64,000 nucleotides of DNA from Xylophilus sp. Leaf220 (GCF_001421705.1 NZ_LMKO01000005.1:4214-68213); one strand, 5' to 3'; counted from the first letter of the stretch, positions 19,155-28,238 are shown. Program-made: numbers and translations. The notes: generated from the sequence alone by a model not told the origin.

Positions 19155-20457
19155 AGTGGATGGTGGCGTCGTGGGTGCGGTCCCGGATGAAGAAGGCGGC
19201 AACGAGGCCCACGACAACCCCGAACATCACGTAGTACGCCGGCGCCATCGGCGAGCCGGTCGCGCGGATCAGCCATGTGACGATGAACTGCGCGAACCCG
19301 CCAAACACCATCACCGCGATGTTGTAGGCGATCGACATGCCCAGCGAGCGCACGTTGGCCGGGAACAGTTCGGCGATGACGGTGCTGAACACGCCGAAGT
19401 ACACCGACACGAACACGCAGATCGACAGCTGCGCCACCAGCAGCCGGGTGATCGACGGCTCGGCCGTCAGCCAGGCGTAGGCGGGGTACAGCACCAGCAG
19501 ATAGCCGATCAGCGAGCCGATCATCAGCGGCCGGCGGCCGACGCGGTCGGACCAGGCGCCCATGATCGGCATCAGCACGATCATGAAGGCGGCGCTGGCC
19601 ATCTGCACCAGGAAGGTGTCGCGCAGCGGCAGCTTCAGCGTCACCGTGCTGAAGGTGGTGAGGTAGGTGAAGGTGATGTAGATCGACACCGTCAGCGTCA
19701 CCACCAGGCCCATGCCGACCAGCGTCTCGCGCAGATGGCTGCGCAGCATCTCGCCCAGCGTCGCTTGGCGCACCGTGCCGGCCGCCTGGGCGGCCTTCAT
19801 CTGCTTGAAGGCCTCGGGTTCCTCCACGTGGCGGCGGATGTAGATCGCCACCGGCACGATCAGCAGGCCGAAGGCGAAGGGCAGGCGCCAGGCCCAGGCC
19901 ATCAGCTGCTCCTGGGTGAAGATCTCGGTGATCAAGGTGCCGGCCGCGGCACCCAGCAGCAGGGCGACCATCTGCCCGGTCATCTGCCAGGAGCCGTAGA
20001 AGCCGCGCCTGCCGGGCGGCGCCATCTCGATCAGCAGCGCGGTGGAGGTCCCGAACTCGCCGCCGGCGGCAAAACCCTGCAGCAGCCGCGCCAGCACGAT
20101 GAAGAGCGGCGCCAGGATGCCGACCGCCGCATAGGTGGGGGCCAGCGTGATCAGCGCGATCGCCACCGCCATCAGGCCGGTGACCATCACCATCGCGGCC
20201 TTGCGGCCCTTGCGGTCGCCGTAGAGGCCCAGCACGATGCCGCCCACCGGCCGCATGAAGAAGCCCACCCCGAAGACGGCGGTGGTCAGCAGGATCTGGT
20301 TGATGTTGTTGTCGGGATCGGCCGGGTTGCTCGGGAAGAACAGCTTGGCCACGATCGGCGTCATGAAGGCGAAGGCCAGGAAGTCGTACCACTCCAGCGC
20401 ATTGCCGATGACGGCCGCGAGGATGCTCTTTTTCCGGGAAACAGCGTTTGTTTGCAT
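19153..20457 (-). CDS. MFS transporter, metabolite:H+ symporter (MHS) type
   Basis: The 434-residue protein has twelve predicted membrane helices. Family marks are IGNALEWYDFLAFAFM near residue 18, FFMRPVGGIVLGLYGDRKGRK at 66-86, then RLLQGFAAGGEFGTS, all typical of ProP/KgtP/citrate symporters. It probably takes up a carboxylate or a small zwitterion with protons across the inner membrane; the substrate cannot be named. It diverges from the csu pilus operon across 312 bases. Its last codons form part of the structured repeat. Confidence 0.9.
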   Translation of the reverse strand: MQTNAVSRKKSILAAVIGNALEWYDFLAFAFMTPIVAKLFFPSNPADPDNNINQILLTTAVFGVGFFMRPVGGIVLGLYGDRKGRKAAMVMVTGLMAVAIALITLAPTYAAVGILAPLFIVLARLLQGFAAGGEFGTSTALLIEMAPPGRRGFYGSWQMTGQMVALLLGAAAGTLITEIFTQEQLMAWAWRLPFAFGLLIVPVAIYIRRHVEEPEAFKQMKAAQAAGTVRQATLGEMLRSHLRETLVGMGLVVTLTVSIYITFTYLTTFSTVTLKLPLRDTFLVQMASAAFMIVLMPIMGAWSDRVGRRPLMIGSLIGYLLVLYPAYAWLTAEPSITRLLVAQLSICVFVSVYFGVFSTVIAELFPANVRSLGMSIAYNIAVMVFGGFAQFIVTWLIRATGSPMAPAYYVMFGVVVGLVAAFFIRDRTHDATIH

Positions 20458-20585
20458 AGGATTTCGCTCGGGTTGGGGGGGCCGGCGCGCAGAAAAGGGG
20501 CACGCGCCGGAGACGGTGCCAGATCATGCCTGCAGACAGGGGGTGGCGGACGGGGTGGCGCCGGTATATGTCCGGGTGCATAAGC

Positions 20586-20601
20586 CGGTGGCATGCCACC
20601 G
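20586..20601. promoter_or_regulatory. Perfect palindrome in the MHS transporter / csu divergent region
   Basis: CGGTGGCATGCCACCG is a perfect 16-base palindrome, about 130 bases upstream of the transporter start and 170 bases upstream of the first csu gene. It could be a regulator site. No binding factor is identified. Confidence 0.4.
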
Positions 20602-20689
20602 TCCCGCCATCGGCGGTGCCCGAAAAAGAGGCGATTTCGCCGCTCGCCAATAGCCTTGAAAAAAGGTCGGCACCGTTGTACCCGGGCAA

Positions 20690-20717
20690 TAAAGCTGTCA
20701 ATATTCACCCAGCTTTA
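20690..20717 (+). promoter_or_regulatory. Inverted repeat in the csu leader
   Basis: TAAAGCTG (20690-20697) and CAGCTTTA (20710-20717) are perfect 8-base arms around an AT-rich 12-base spacer containing AATATT. It is the most AT-rich part of the 312-base divergent region and ends 53 bases before the first pilin start. This placement fits an operator overlapping the csu promoter, or an RNA hairpin in its leader. The rest of 20458-20769 shows no further gene. Confidence 0.45.
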
Positions 20718-20769
20718 AATCCCCGGTGGCAGGCGCTCCGGGGTGATGTGCTCACCACAGGAGACCGCT

Positions 20770-21378
20770 ATGAAGGCCATTCGATCCATGTCCGGCGCGC
20801 ACCGTTTCGCCCACCGCAGGCGGCACGGCGCGGTGGCGGCCGCGGCCCTCGGCCTGCTGGCCTCGGGCGGCAGCCCGGCCGCGACGCTGACCGGCGAGCT
20901 GGTCTCCACCATCACGCTCAGCACCGGCTGCCTGATCGTCAACGGCGTCACCGGGGTGGGCAACAACGTCAACCTGGGCACGCTCGACTTCGGCTCGCGG
21001 CCCTCCACCTTCGTCGGCCCGGTGTCGGCCACGGTGACCGGCGGCAGCGGCGGCTCGGGCGTCACGCAGGTGCTCTGCTCGCCCGACGTGTCGGGCCTGA
21101 CGATCACCGTCAACGGCGGCGGCCACGCCGGCTCGGGCACCGCCATCGGGCCGGGCAGCAGGGCGATGAGCAACGGTACCGCCTTCGTGCCCTACGAGAT
21201 CTACCAGGACCCGGGCCACACCGCCACCTACGCGATCGGCCAGCCGCTGGGCGTGACGATTCCCGCCGCCGGGTCGGCCTTCAACCTGCCGATCTACGGC
21301 CTGGTCAACAAGACCAGCCCGACGGCGCTGCCCTCGGGCACCTACGTCGACACGGTCATCGTCACCCTGACGTTCTAG
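20770..21378 (+). CDS. Csu-type fimbrial subunit (spore coat U domain), first copy
   Basis: 202 residues with a long basic signal region ending near GGSPAA. The spore coat U domain begins with TLSTGCLIVNG and continues VTQVLCSPDVSG, providing the two cysteines of the conserved disulfide. The C-terminal strand LPSGTYVDTVIVTLTF is the family's closing motif (Y.D.v.V.l.f) and should carry out donor-strand exchange. It is first in an operon with a second pilin, chaperone, usher and tip adhesin. Likely a shaft subunit. Confidence 0.85.
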   Translation: MKAIRSMSGAHRFAHRRRHGAVAAAALGLLASGGSPAATLTGELVSTITLSTGCLIVNGVTGVGNNVNLGTLDFGSRPSTFVGPVSATVTGGSGGSGVTQVLCSPDVSGLTITVNGGGHAGSGTAIGPGSRAMSNGTAFVPYEIYQDPGHTATYAIGQPLGVTIPAAGSAFNLPIYGLVNKTSPTALPSGTYVDTVIVTLTF

Positions 21379-21430
21379 CCGATGCCAGGCGCACCGGCAC
21401 CCGCATCCCGGCCGCAACAGGACCCCCACC

Positions 21431-22021
21431 ATGTGGCGGCACCGCTCCCCGGCGAACTTCTGGCGCCACAGCGTGCGGCGCGGCGTGCGGGCGGCCGGTA
21501 CCGCGCTGCTGCTGTGCACCGCGTCGCTGGCTTTGGCGCTGCAGGCCGCCGCGGCGGTGCAGGTGCCCACCACTGCCACCTTCGCCGTGGGCGCCACCAT
21601 CGCGCCCGGCTGCCAGGTGGCGTCCAATCCGGCGCAGGTCACCGACCTGAGGATCGGGCGGCTGGATTTCGGCCTGCACTCGGCCCTGCAGACCGGCAAC
21701 GTGAGCGTGCCGCTGTCGAGCACCGCCAACCAGTCGCTGGTGCAGTGCACGCCGGGCACCACGATGCAGGTGACGGTCGACGCGGGCCAGAACGCCAGCG
21801 GCCTGCAGCGCCGGCTGCACAACGGCAGCGGCGTTTTCCTGCCCTACGCGCTCTTCATGACCACCGGCGGCAACCAGCCGCTGGTGCCGGGATCGCCCCT
21901 GGGCCTGGCGCTGGGCGCCTCGCCCACCGCACTGCCGGTGATGGGCATGGTGACGCTGCCCGGCACCGGCGCAGTGGCGGGCACCTATACCGACACGGTG
22001 CGTGTCACCCTGTCCTGGTAG
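21431..22021 (+). CDS. Csu-type fimbrial subunit (spore coat U domain), second copy
   Basis: 196 residues with a signal peptide ending LALQAAAA, then the same fold as its neighbour: IAPGCQVASNPAQV, LVQCTPGTTMQVTV, and the closing strand VAGTYTDTVRVTLSW. The two pilins are clearly divergent, so they are probably different subunits (for example shaft and adaptor), not a recent duplication. It lies 52 bases after the first pilin and 7 bases before the chaperone. Confidence 0.85.
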   Translation: MWRHRSPANFWRHSVRRGVRAAGTALLLCTASLALALQAAAAVQVPTTATFAVGATIAPGCQVASNPAQVTDLRIGRLDFGLHSALQTGNVSVPLSSTANQSLVQCTPGTTMQVTVDAGQNASGLQRRLHNGSGVFLPYALFMTTGGNQPLVPGSPLGLALGASPTALPVMGMVTLPGTGAVAGTYTDTVRVTLSW

Positions 22022-22028
22022 CGCCGGC

Positions 22029-22904
22029 ATGCACCCGGTAGCGCCTCTTCTGCTGCATCGCACCGCCGCCGGTGCGTGCCGCGGCATCGCCGCCGCCCTG
22101 CTGGCGCTGGCCGGCGGCCCTGCCGCCGCCGTCTCGCCGATCATGATCTGGCCGGTCGATCCGGTCATCGTCGGCGAGCCGCAGGCGGTCGCGCTGTGGA
22201 TCGAGAACCAGGGCGACCAGCCGATCGCGATGCAGGTGCGCGTCTTCGGCTGGGAGCAGCCGCAGGGCGAGGACGTGCTGGCGGCGCAGCAGCAGGTGAT
22301 CGCCAGCCCGCCGATCAGCAGCATCCCGCCGCGCCAGCGGCAGATGGTGCGGCTGATCGCCACCCGCCCCGCGCCGCCGGGCGCCGAGCAGGCCTTCCGG
22401 GTGGTGGTGGACGAGCTGCCCGGCACCGCGTCGCCGCTGCCCGCCCCGGCACTGGCAACCGACGGCGCCGTGGCCGCGCAGGCGCCGGCCGCTGCCCCGG
22501 CCGGCGCGGCGGTGAACCTGCAGATGCGCTACTCGGTGCCCCTTTTCCTCTACGGCCCCGACGCGCGCCCCGACAAGCCGCTGCCCAGCACCGGCGCCGG
22601 CGCGCGCCGCACCCCGGCGCCCTCGCAGGTGCTGGAGCCGAAGCTCGACTACCGGGTGGTGCGCACCCCGGCCGGCCGGCCGGCACTGGCGATCCGCAAC
22701 CGCGGGACCGCCCACGGCCGGATCACCCTGGTCGACTGGGTGGCCGAGGGCCGGCCGCCGGTGGCGGTGAACGCCGGCCTGCTCGGCTACGTGCTGCCCG
22801 GCCAGCGGATGCAGTGGCCGCTGGAGAAGGAGCCGCCGCCCGGCCATGGGCTGCAGGCGACGGTCAACGGCCATACCCTGGCGCTGCCGCATGGGGCCGA
22901 CTGA
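22029..22904 (+). CDS. Periplasmic fimbrial chaperone, CsuC-like
   Basis: From ATG 22029 the protein has 291 residues, with signal peptide ending near GGPAAA. The PapD-like first domain shows SPIMIWPVDPVIVGEPQAVA, then PPRQRQMVRLIATR, the strand that caps pilins. A Pro/Ala-rich insertion (about 140-160) precedes the rest of the fold. Archaic-type chaperones shield pilin subunits and carry them to the usher. Its stop overlaps the usher start (ATG 22891), indicating translational coupling. Confidence 0.88.
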   Translation: MHPVAPLLLHRTAAGACRGIAAALLALAGGPAAAVSPIMIWPVDPVIVGEPQAVALWIENQGDQPIAMQVRVFGWEQPQGEDVLAAQQQVIASPPISSIPPRQRQMVRLIATRPAPPGAEQAFRVVVDELPGTASPLPAPALATDGAVAAQAPAAAPAGAAVNLQMRYSVPLFLYGPDARPDKPLPSTGAGARRTPAPSQVLEPKLDYRVVRTPAGRPALAIRNRGTAHGRITLVDWVAEGRPPVAVNAGLLGYVLPGQRMQWPLEKEPPPGHGLQATVNGHTLALPHGAD

Positions 22905-25374
22905 GCCCCGGGCGGTGCCGGCACGCTCCCATGCGCGACGCCTGCCCGCCCTGGTGCTCTGCCTGTGCCTGCCGCGGCTGCTGGCGGCCGACACCCTGGT
23001 GCCGTTGCCGGCCACCGGTGCCGAGCCGGTGCTGCTCTACCTGGAGCTGGTGGTCAACGGCCGGGCCAGCGGCGAGGTGGTGCCGGTGACGCAGCGCGGC
23101 CACCATTACGAGATCGACGCCGAGGTGCTGCGCCGGCTGCACGTGCAGAACACCCGGCCGGCCGGCAGCCGCCTGGCGGTCGACAGCCTGCCGGGCGTCG
23201 CCACCGAGTACGACGGCCTGGGCCAGCGCCTGCTGATCACCGTGCCGACCGACTGGCTGCCGCTGCAGGCCTTCGACACGCCGCCCCACCTGCGCCGCGC
23301 CGAACTGGCCGACGGCACCGGCCTGCTGCTGAACTACGACGCCTACACCACCACCTCGCGCGGCAGCAGCCTGCGTTCGCTCTGGACCGAGCAGCGCGTC
23401 TTCGGCCGGCTGGGCACGCTGTCGAACACCGGCCTCTACCGCAGTACCAGCAGCGGCGCGGCCGACGGCTACCTGCGCTACGACACCCGCTGGACCCGGG
23501 TCGACCCCGACGACGCCAGCCAGCGCGTCGTGGGCGACGTGGTCACCGGCGCGCTGCCCTGGACCAGCGCGGTGCGGCTCGGCGGGGTGCAGTGGTCGCG
23601 CAACTTCGGCATCCGGCCCGACCTGGTCACCTACCCGCTGCCGCAGTTCGCCGGGCAGGCGGCGGTGCCCTCGGCGGTGGACCTGTTCGTCAACGGCTAC
23701 CGCGCGGCCGCCCGTCCGGTGGAGGCCGGCCCGTTCAGCCTGGGCGAGCTGCCGATCGTCAACGGCGCCGGCACCGCCACCGTGGTCGCGACCGACGCGC
23801 TGGGCCGCCAGGTGCTCACCGCGCTGCCCTTCTACGTCAGCCAGCAGCTGCTGCGCCCGGGCCTGGTCGACTATTCCTTCTCGGCCGGCGCGCTGCGGCG
23901 CGGCTACGGCCTGCGCAGCGTCGGCTACGGACGCGCAGTGGCCAGCGGCGTGGTGCGGCAGGGCTGGAGCGACAGCCTCACCGTCGAGGCGCAGGCCCAG
24001 GTGGGCCGCGGGCTGGCGGTGGCGGGCATCGGCGGGCTGGTGAAGGCCGGTCTGGTCGGCACCCTGAACGCGTCGCTGAGCCGGGGCCGGGCCGATGCGG
24101 GCGGCCCCGGCGTATCGCCCGCGTTCGGCAACGGCAACCCCGACGCCGGCCGGGGCGGCTGGCAGTACAGCGCCGGCTACCAGTACACCGGCACTGTCGG
24201 CAGCGTGTCGCTGCAGCAGATCGGTCGCACCGCCGGCTACGGCGACGCCGGCACCTATGCCGACGACGGCTTCCGGCTGCAGCGGCGCACCCGCCAGCTC
24301 TCGGGCAGCCTGCCCGTCGGCCGCGGCTCGGTCAGCGCCGGCTGGGTCGACCTGCAGGGCGGCATCGCTGGCGGCCGCACCCGGCTCGCCTACGCCAGCT
24401 ACAGCCGGCCCCTGAGCGACCGGGTCTACCTGTCGATGACCGCCGGCCGCACGGTGGAGACGGGCGATACCCAGGTGCGGCTGCAGCTCACCTACATGCT
24501 CGATTCCCGGGCCAGCGTCTCCACCGCTGCGGTGCGCAGCAACGACAGCACCCGTGCCCAGGCCACCTACCAGGACGCGGTGCCGTCGGACGGCGGCTTC
24601 GGCTGGAACATCACCCAATCGCTCGGCGGCGACAGCGCGGAGCGCTACCGCGCCGCCGCGGTCCAGTACCGCAACGACGTGGCGCTGGTGCAGGGCGGCG
24701 TCTACGGCACCGGCGACCAGACCGCGCGCTGGGCCGGTGCCTCCGGCTCGCTCGGCCTGATGGACGGCCACGCCTTCGCCGCCAACCGCATCGGCGACGG
24801 CTTCGCGCTGGTCTCCACCGGCGGCGTGCCCAACGTGCCGGTGCGCTTCGAGCAGCAACTCATCGGCCGCACCGACGCGCAGGGCTACCTGCTGGTGCCG
24901 CAGGTGCCCGCCTACCGCAACGGCCGCTACGAGCTGGACCTGCTCGACCTGCCGGCCGACCGCTTCGCGCCGGTCACCGAGCGGCAGGTGGCCGTGCGCG
25001 GCGGCATGGGCGCGCTGGTCGAGATCCCGGTGCAGACGCTGCGCTCGGCCACCATCGCGCTGGTCGACGCGCTGGGCGTGCCGCTGCCGGTGGGCACGCC
25101 GGTGCGCCATGCCGAGGCCGGCACCGACACCCTGGTGGGCTGGGACGGCGTGGTCTTCCTCGGCCAGATGCAGCCGCAGAACACGCTGCTCGCCCGGCCG
25201 CAGAACGGTGTGCTGTGCCAGGCCGGCTTCTCGGCGCGGATGTACGACGAGGAGGGGCTGCGGCAGGTGGTGTGCCGGCCCCAGGCGCAGGGCGGTCCCG
25301 CCGTGCAGGGCGCATCCGGCCTGCCGGGCGTGCAGGGCGGGGCCGATGCCGCCACGGGCGGGGCGCGCCGATGA
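22891..25374 (+). CDS. Outer-membrane usher, CsuD-like
   Basis: 827 residues from ATG 22891, which overlaps the chaperone stop by 14 bases; a hydrophobic signal (PALVLCLCLPRLLAA) follows. The N-terminal domain has LYLELVVNGR. The barrel includes the motif VDLFVNGYRAAARPVEAGPFSLGELP, common in ushers. C-terminal domains end with paired cysteines (GVLCQAGF, QVVCRPQ). The usher forms the channel that orders and exports pilins. Its TGA overlaps the adhesin ATG in ATGA. Confidence 0.92.
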   Translation: MGPTEPRAVPARSHARRLPALVLCLCLPRLLAADTLVPLPATGAEPVLLYLELVVNGRASGEVVPVTQRGHHYEIDAEVLRRLHVQNTRPAGSRLAVDSLPGVATEYDGLGQRLLITVPTDWLPLQAFDTPPHLRRAELADGTGLLLNYDAYTTTSRGSSLRSLWTEQRVFGRLGTLSNTGLYRSTSSGAADGYLRYDTRWTRVDPDDASQRVVGDVVTGALPWTSAVRLGGVQWSRNFGIRPDLVTYPLPQFAGQAAVPSAVDLFVNGYRAAARPVEAGPFSLGELPIVNGAGTATVVATDALGRQVLTALPFYVSQQLLRPGLVDYSFSAGALRRGYGLRSVGYGRAVASGVVRQGWSDSLTVEAQAQVGRGLAVAGIGGLVKAGLVGTLNASLSRGRADAGGPGVSPAFGNGNPDAGRGGWQYSAGYQYTGTVGSVSLQQIGRTAGYGDAGTYADDGFRLQRRTRQLSGSLPVGRGSVSAGWVDLQGGIAGGRTRLAYASYSRPLSDRVYLSMTAGRTVETGDTQVRLQLTYMLDSRASVSTAAVRSNDSTRAQATYQDAVPSDGGFGWNITQSLGGDSAERYRAAAVQYRNDVALVQGGVYGTGDQTARWAGASGSLGLMDGHAFAANRIGDGFALVSTGGVPNVPVRFEQQLIGRTDAQGYLLVPQVPAYRNGRYELDLLDLPADRFAPVTERQVAVRGGMGALVEIPVQTLRSATIALVDALGVPLPVGTPVRHAEAGTDTLVGWDGVVFLGQMQPQNTLLARPQNGVLCQAGFSARMYDEEGLRQVVCRPQAQGGPAVQGASGLPGVQGGADAATGGARR

Positions 25375-26384
25375 CCGCGCAACCTGCCGCCGATCGCAGC
25401 GCGCGCCGCACCGCGCGCCGGCTGCGGTGCGCCATCGGCCTGCTGGCGCTGGCCACCCTCGGTCGCACCGCGGCGGCCGCCTGCACCGGCGCCGAGACGG
25501 GCGGCGGGCTGGGCAGCGTGCCCTCGCAGCGGGTGATCGCCGGGCCGGCGGTCACCGGCCTGGGCAGCTTCCACCTCGACTGCCCGGGCGTGCTGCTGGC
25601 CCTGCTGAGCGCCACCCCCACCGTCCGCGCCACCATCGTCGGCACCGCCCAGGGCCGTCTGCTCAAGGACCCGGTGAGCGGCTTCACCATCCCCTACCAG
25701 CTCACCGGCGGCAGCGGCACCGTCTACAGCGACGGCCTGCTGGCGATCAACCTGGCGGGCGCCACCGCGGTGGGCCTCTTCACCGGCGGCCGGGCCACGC
25801 TGCCGGTCAACATCGCCACCACCGGCACCGCCAACCTGCCCGCCGGCACCTACGAAGACGTGCTGACGGTGCAGTGGACCTACGCCAACCTCTGCCAGGC
25901 CCTGGTGAGCGTCGCCGGCCTCTGTGCGGTGCAGCTCGTGCCGCTGGTGGTGGCCGCGCCGCTGGCCGGCGGCACCCTGAACCGCACCCTGCGGATCAGC
26001 CTGACCGTCACCAACGACTGCGCCATCGCCGCGCCCAACTTGGCCTTCGGCACCGCGCCGCTGCCGAGCGGCTTTCCGGCGCTGTCGCAGGCGATCCGGC
26101 TCACCTGCACCCGCAACATGCTCTACACCGTCGGCCTGGGCCCCGGCACCTACCCGGCGGGCGGCCGGCGGCAGATGGCCGCGGGCGGCAACCGGCTGGC
26201 CTACGACATCTTCAGATCCGACAACAGCGTCTGGGGCACCGCGGCCGGCACCCGCAGCGCCGCGGCCCTGGCCGACGGCCTCAACGTCCAGACCCTCCCC
26301 TACACCGCCCGCATCTACCCCGACCAGCCCGCGCCGCCGGTGGGCGACTATGCGGACAACGTGGTGGTCGACGTGCAGTTCTAG
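25371..26384 (+). CDS. Csu-type tip adhesin with two spore coat U domains
   Basis: ATG 25371 overlaps the usher stop by four bases. The 337-residue product has a signal ending TAAAACTGAE, an N-terminal domain with FHLDCPGVLL and closing strand LPAGTYEDVLTVQW, then a second domain starting TVTNDCAIAAP and ending PPVGDYADNVVVDVQF. This two-domain layout is that of CsuE, the hydrophobic-surface-binding tip subunit of archaic pili. The operon ends here; 172 bases without a gene follow before the first antitoxin gene. Confidence 0.85.
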   Translation: MTAQPAADRSARRTARRLRCAIGLLALATLGRTAAAACTGAETGGGLGSVPSQRVIAGPAVTGLGSFHLDCPGVLLALLSATPTVRATIVGTAQGRLLKDPVSGFTIPYQLTGGSGTVYSDGLLAINLAGATAVGLFTGGRATLPVNIATTGTANLPAGTYEDVLTVQWTYANLCQALVSVAGLCAVQLVPLVVAAPLAGGTLNRTLRISLTVTNDCAIAAPNLAFGTAPLPSGFPALSQAIRLTCTRNMLYTVGLGPGTYPAGGRRQMAAGGNRLAYDIFRSDNSVWGTAAGTRSAAALADGLNVQTLPYTARIYPDQPAPPVGDYADNVVVDVQF

Positions 26385-26556
26385 CGCCAACCTCCACAGG
26401 CGTCCGGAGGCCGGAAGCACCACAGGGTGCCACCGCGCATGGTTCTACGGGCTAGGAAATGTTGCGTTCAGGCGTATCGAGACTGCTGCTGTCCAAAGCG
26501 TCGGTAATCAAACAAAAGCCGACTGTAATTAACTGCCGAATGCACCGGCTGGCACC

Positions 26557-26847
26557 TCATGCATGAAGCGAACGCAGTGCCACCTCTGGCGCGTGGGACA
26601 CGATCTTGAGCAGCGCGGCTGCCGGCCCTGTGGGGTTGCGCCGGTGCTGCTCCCAGTTCTGCAGCGTCTTGATGCTCACGCGCATTAGCTTGGCGAACTC
26701 GGCCTGGGTCAGGCCGAGTTGCTCGCGCACCGCGCGCGTATCCGGGGACGCCACCTGGAAACGGCGCGAGGGCAGAGCCTGTCCTTTTGCGATGGCACTT
26801 GCCTCCTTAAGGCTACCCACCAGTTCGTCAAACAAAGTCTTGTCCAT
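26557..26847 (-). CDS. Helix-turn-helix antitoxin (NadS/HigA-like), module 1
   Basis: I choose ATG 26847 (96 residues) over the GTG at 26853 because AAGGAG is eight bases before the ATG. The C-terminal half is a helix-turn-helix: REQLGLTQAEFAKLMRVSIK then TLQNWEQHRRNPTG. The N-terminal part (ELVGSLKEASAIAKG) is typical of NadS proteins. It should bind and neutralise the toxin encoded immediately upstream and repress the module through the palindrome at 27172-27188. Base composition is less GC-rich than the neighbours, as for acquired modules. Confidence 0.88.
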   Translation of the reverse strand: MDKTLFDELVGSLKEASAIAKGQALPSRRFQVASPDTRAVREQLGLTQAEFAKLMRVSIKTLQNWEQHRRNPTGPAAALLKIVSHAPEVALRSLHA

Positions 26848-26849
26848 CG

Positions 26850-27161
26850 TCACAACTCCTTGACCAATTTCCGCAGGATGGCCGTCTCGCTGGCGCTCAG
26901 GTCGTCCTTTTCGGATTTCGGGTACATCACCAGCATGTAGATCCGGTCGTCTTCGCTGATCCAGTAGTAAATCGCCCGCACGCCGCCACTTTTTCCACGC
27001 CCTTGCAGCCCATAGCGCATCTTGCGCAGGCCCCCGCCGGCCTTGATGAGTGCGCCGTGTTCGGGATCCCGCACCAGCGTGTTCTGCAGCTCCCGGTATT
27101 CCTCGTCGCTAAGCAGCAGCGTCACTTGGCGTGTGAAGGTAGGTGTCTCTACGAAGACCAC
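26850..27161 (-). CDS. RelE/HigB-superfamily toxin, module 1
   Basis: The 103-residue product carries the RelE-fold pattern LSDEEYRELQNTLVRDPEHG, RKMRYGLQGRGKSGGVRAIYYW and a C-terminal DRIYMLVMYPKSEKDDLS, close to the HigB-2/RelE toxin group that cleaves mRNA at the ribosome. The toxin-first order is higBA-like. The frame begins at GTG 27161. Its TGA overlaps a possible GTG of the antitoxin, so translation is coupled. The -10 hexamer lies only about eight bases before the GTG, so the mRNA may be almost leaderless. Confidence 0.85.
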   Translation of the reverse strand: MVFVETPTFTRQVTLLLSDEEYRELQNTLVRDPEHGALIKAGGGLRKMRYGLQGRGKSGGVRAIYYWISEDDRIYMLVMYPKSEKDDLSASETAILRKLVKEL

Positions 27162-27168
27162 GTCTCAG

Positions 27169-27188
27169 ATCATACGCCAATGGCGTAT
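27169..27188 (-). promoter_or_regulatory. Promoter -10 and palindromic operator of toxin-antitoxin module 1
   Basis: ATACGCCA-A-TGGCGTAT (27172-27188) is a perfect palindrome. On the minus strand, TATGAT (27174-27169) matches a -10 hexamer and overlaps one arm, so a bound antitoxin would block RNA polymerase. The toxin GTG at 27161 follows at once. Confidence 0.75.
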
Positions 27189-27286
27189 ACAAAACTGGAA
27201 TGTTTTCGTCCAGGGCTGCCGGTATGCGCGAGAAGAATGGTGCAGAGGGAAGGGTCAGTCGCCGGTACGGGATGCCCGAGGCGGGT

Positions 27287-28207
27287 TCAGCCCTCTGCAG
27301 TACGGGTGGCGCCATCTGCCGGCGGCACGCCGATCAGCTCCACGAAGCGCCGCGCGGCCAAGCCCAGAGGCCGCTCCTTCGACCAGACCACGTCCACCCA
27401 CAGGTCCAGCCCGTTGGTCAGGTTGACCATCTCCAGCACCCGCAGGCTGCCCGCGGCCAGGTGCGGCGCGACGAAGCTGCGCGGCAGCCAGCCCCAGCCC
27501 AGGCCGGCGCCGATCAGGCCCAGGGCCGCCACCGGGTTGTCGGTGCGCCAGCAGTGGCGGGCGAAGACGAAGCGCGGGTCCATCTCGGTCACGTCGCGGC
27601 TGGTCACCACGATCTGGCGGGTGGTCGTCAGGTGCACCTCGCGCAGGCCGCCGGGCGGGCCGCCGCCCGCCAGCAGCGGGTGCTGCGGTGCCATCACCGC
27701 CACCAGCGATTCGCTGCTCACCTCCTGGAAGCCCTCGCGGCCGTCCAGGCTGGGCCGCTCGAACACCAGGGCCAGCTGCGCGGCGCCCGCATGCAGCAGC
27801 CGCAGCGCGTCGGCCTGCGGCGCGGCCAGCACCTCCACCTCCAGCAGAGGATAGTCCTGCGCCAAGGTCTGCAGCGGGCCGATCCAGCGGGCCGACAGCA
27901 GCTCGGGCGCGATCGCCAGCGTCAGCCGGCTCTCCAGCCCCTGGGTCAGGGCCAGCGCCTGCGCATCCAGCTGCCGCAGCTGGGCGGCCAGCAGCCGCGC
28001 CTGCGGCTCCAGCGCACGCGCCGCCGGCGTCGGCCGGGGTTCGCGGCCGGCGCGGTCGAACAGCAGCAGGCCCAGCTCGGCCTCCAGGTGGCCGATGGTC
28101 ATGCTGACCGCCGACGGTACCCGGCCCAGCCGCCGCGCCGCGGCCGAGAAGGAGCCGCTGTCGAGCACCGCCAGGAACACCTGCACCGTCTCGGTCGTGA
28201 ATGCCAT
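27287..28207 (-). CDS. LysR-family regulator, AceR-like
   Basis: 306 residues with the N-terminal helix-turn-helix TVQVFLAVLDSGSFSAAARRLGRVPSAVSMTIGHLE and a C-terminal effector-binding domain (QDYPLLEVEVLAA onward). It is divergent from a PACE-family efflux gene, with a GCTGA-N9-TCAGC dyad between them. This matches AceR, which activates the aceI chlorhexidine/diamine exporter of Acinetobacter. The specific ligand here is inferred only from this arrangement. Confidence 0.85.
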   Translation of the reverse strand: MAFTTETVQVFLAVLDSGSFSAAARRLGRVPSAVSMTIGHLEAELGLLLFDRAGREPRPTPAARALEPQARLLAAQLRQLDAQALALTQGLESRLTLAIAPELLSARWIGPLQTLAQDYPLLEVEVLAAPQADALRLLHAGAAQLALVFERPSLDGREGFQEVSSESLVAVMAPQHPLLAGGGPPGGLREVHLTTTRQIVVTSRDVTEMDPRFVFARHCWRTDNPVAALGLIGAGLGWGWLPRSFVAPHLAAGSLRVLEMVNLTNGLDLWVDVVWSKERPLGLAARRFVELIGVPPADGATRTAEG

Positions 28208-28238
28208 GCGCCGCCACCTTTCAGAAAAATTGACACAA

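Noticed and set aside
22965-25370. Open frame running through the usher into the adhesin
   Set aside because: Arg/Pro-rich nonsense in the usher region. The true adhesin starts at ATG 25371 with a signal peptide.
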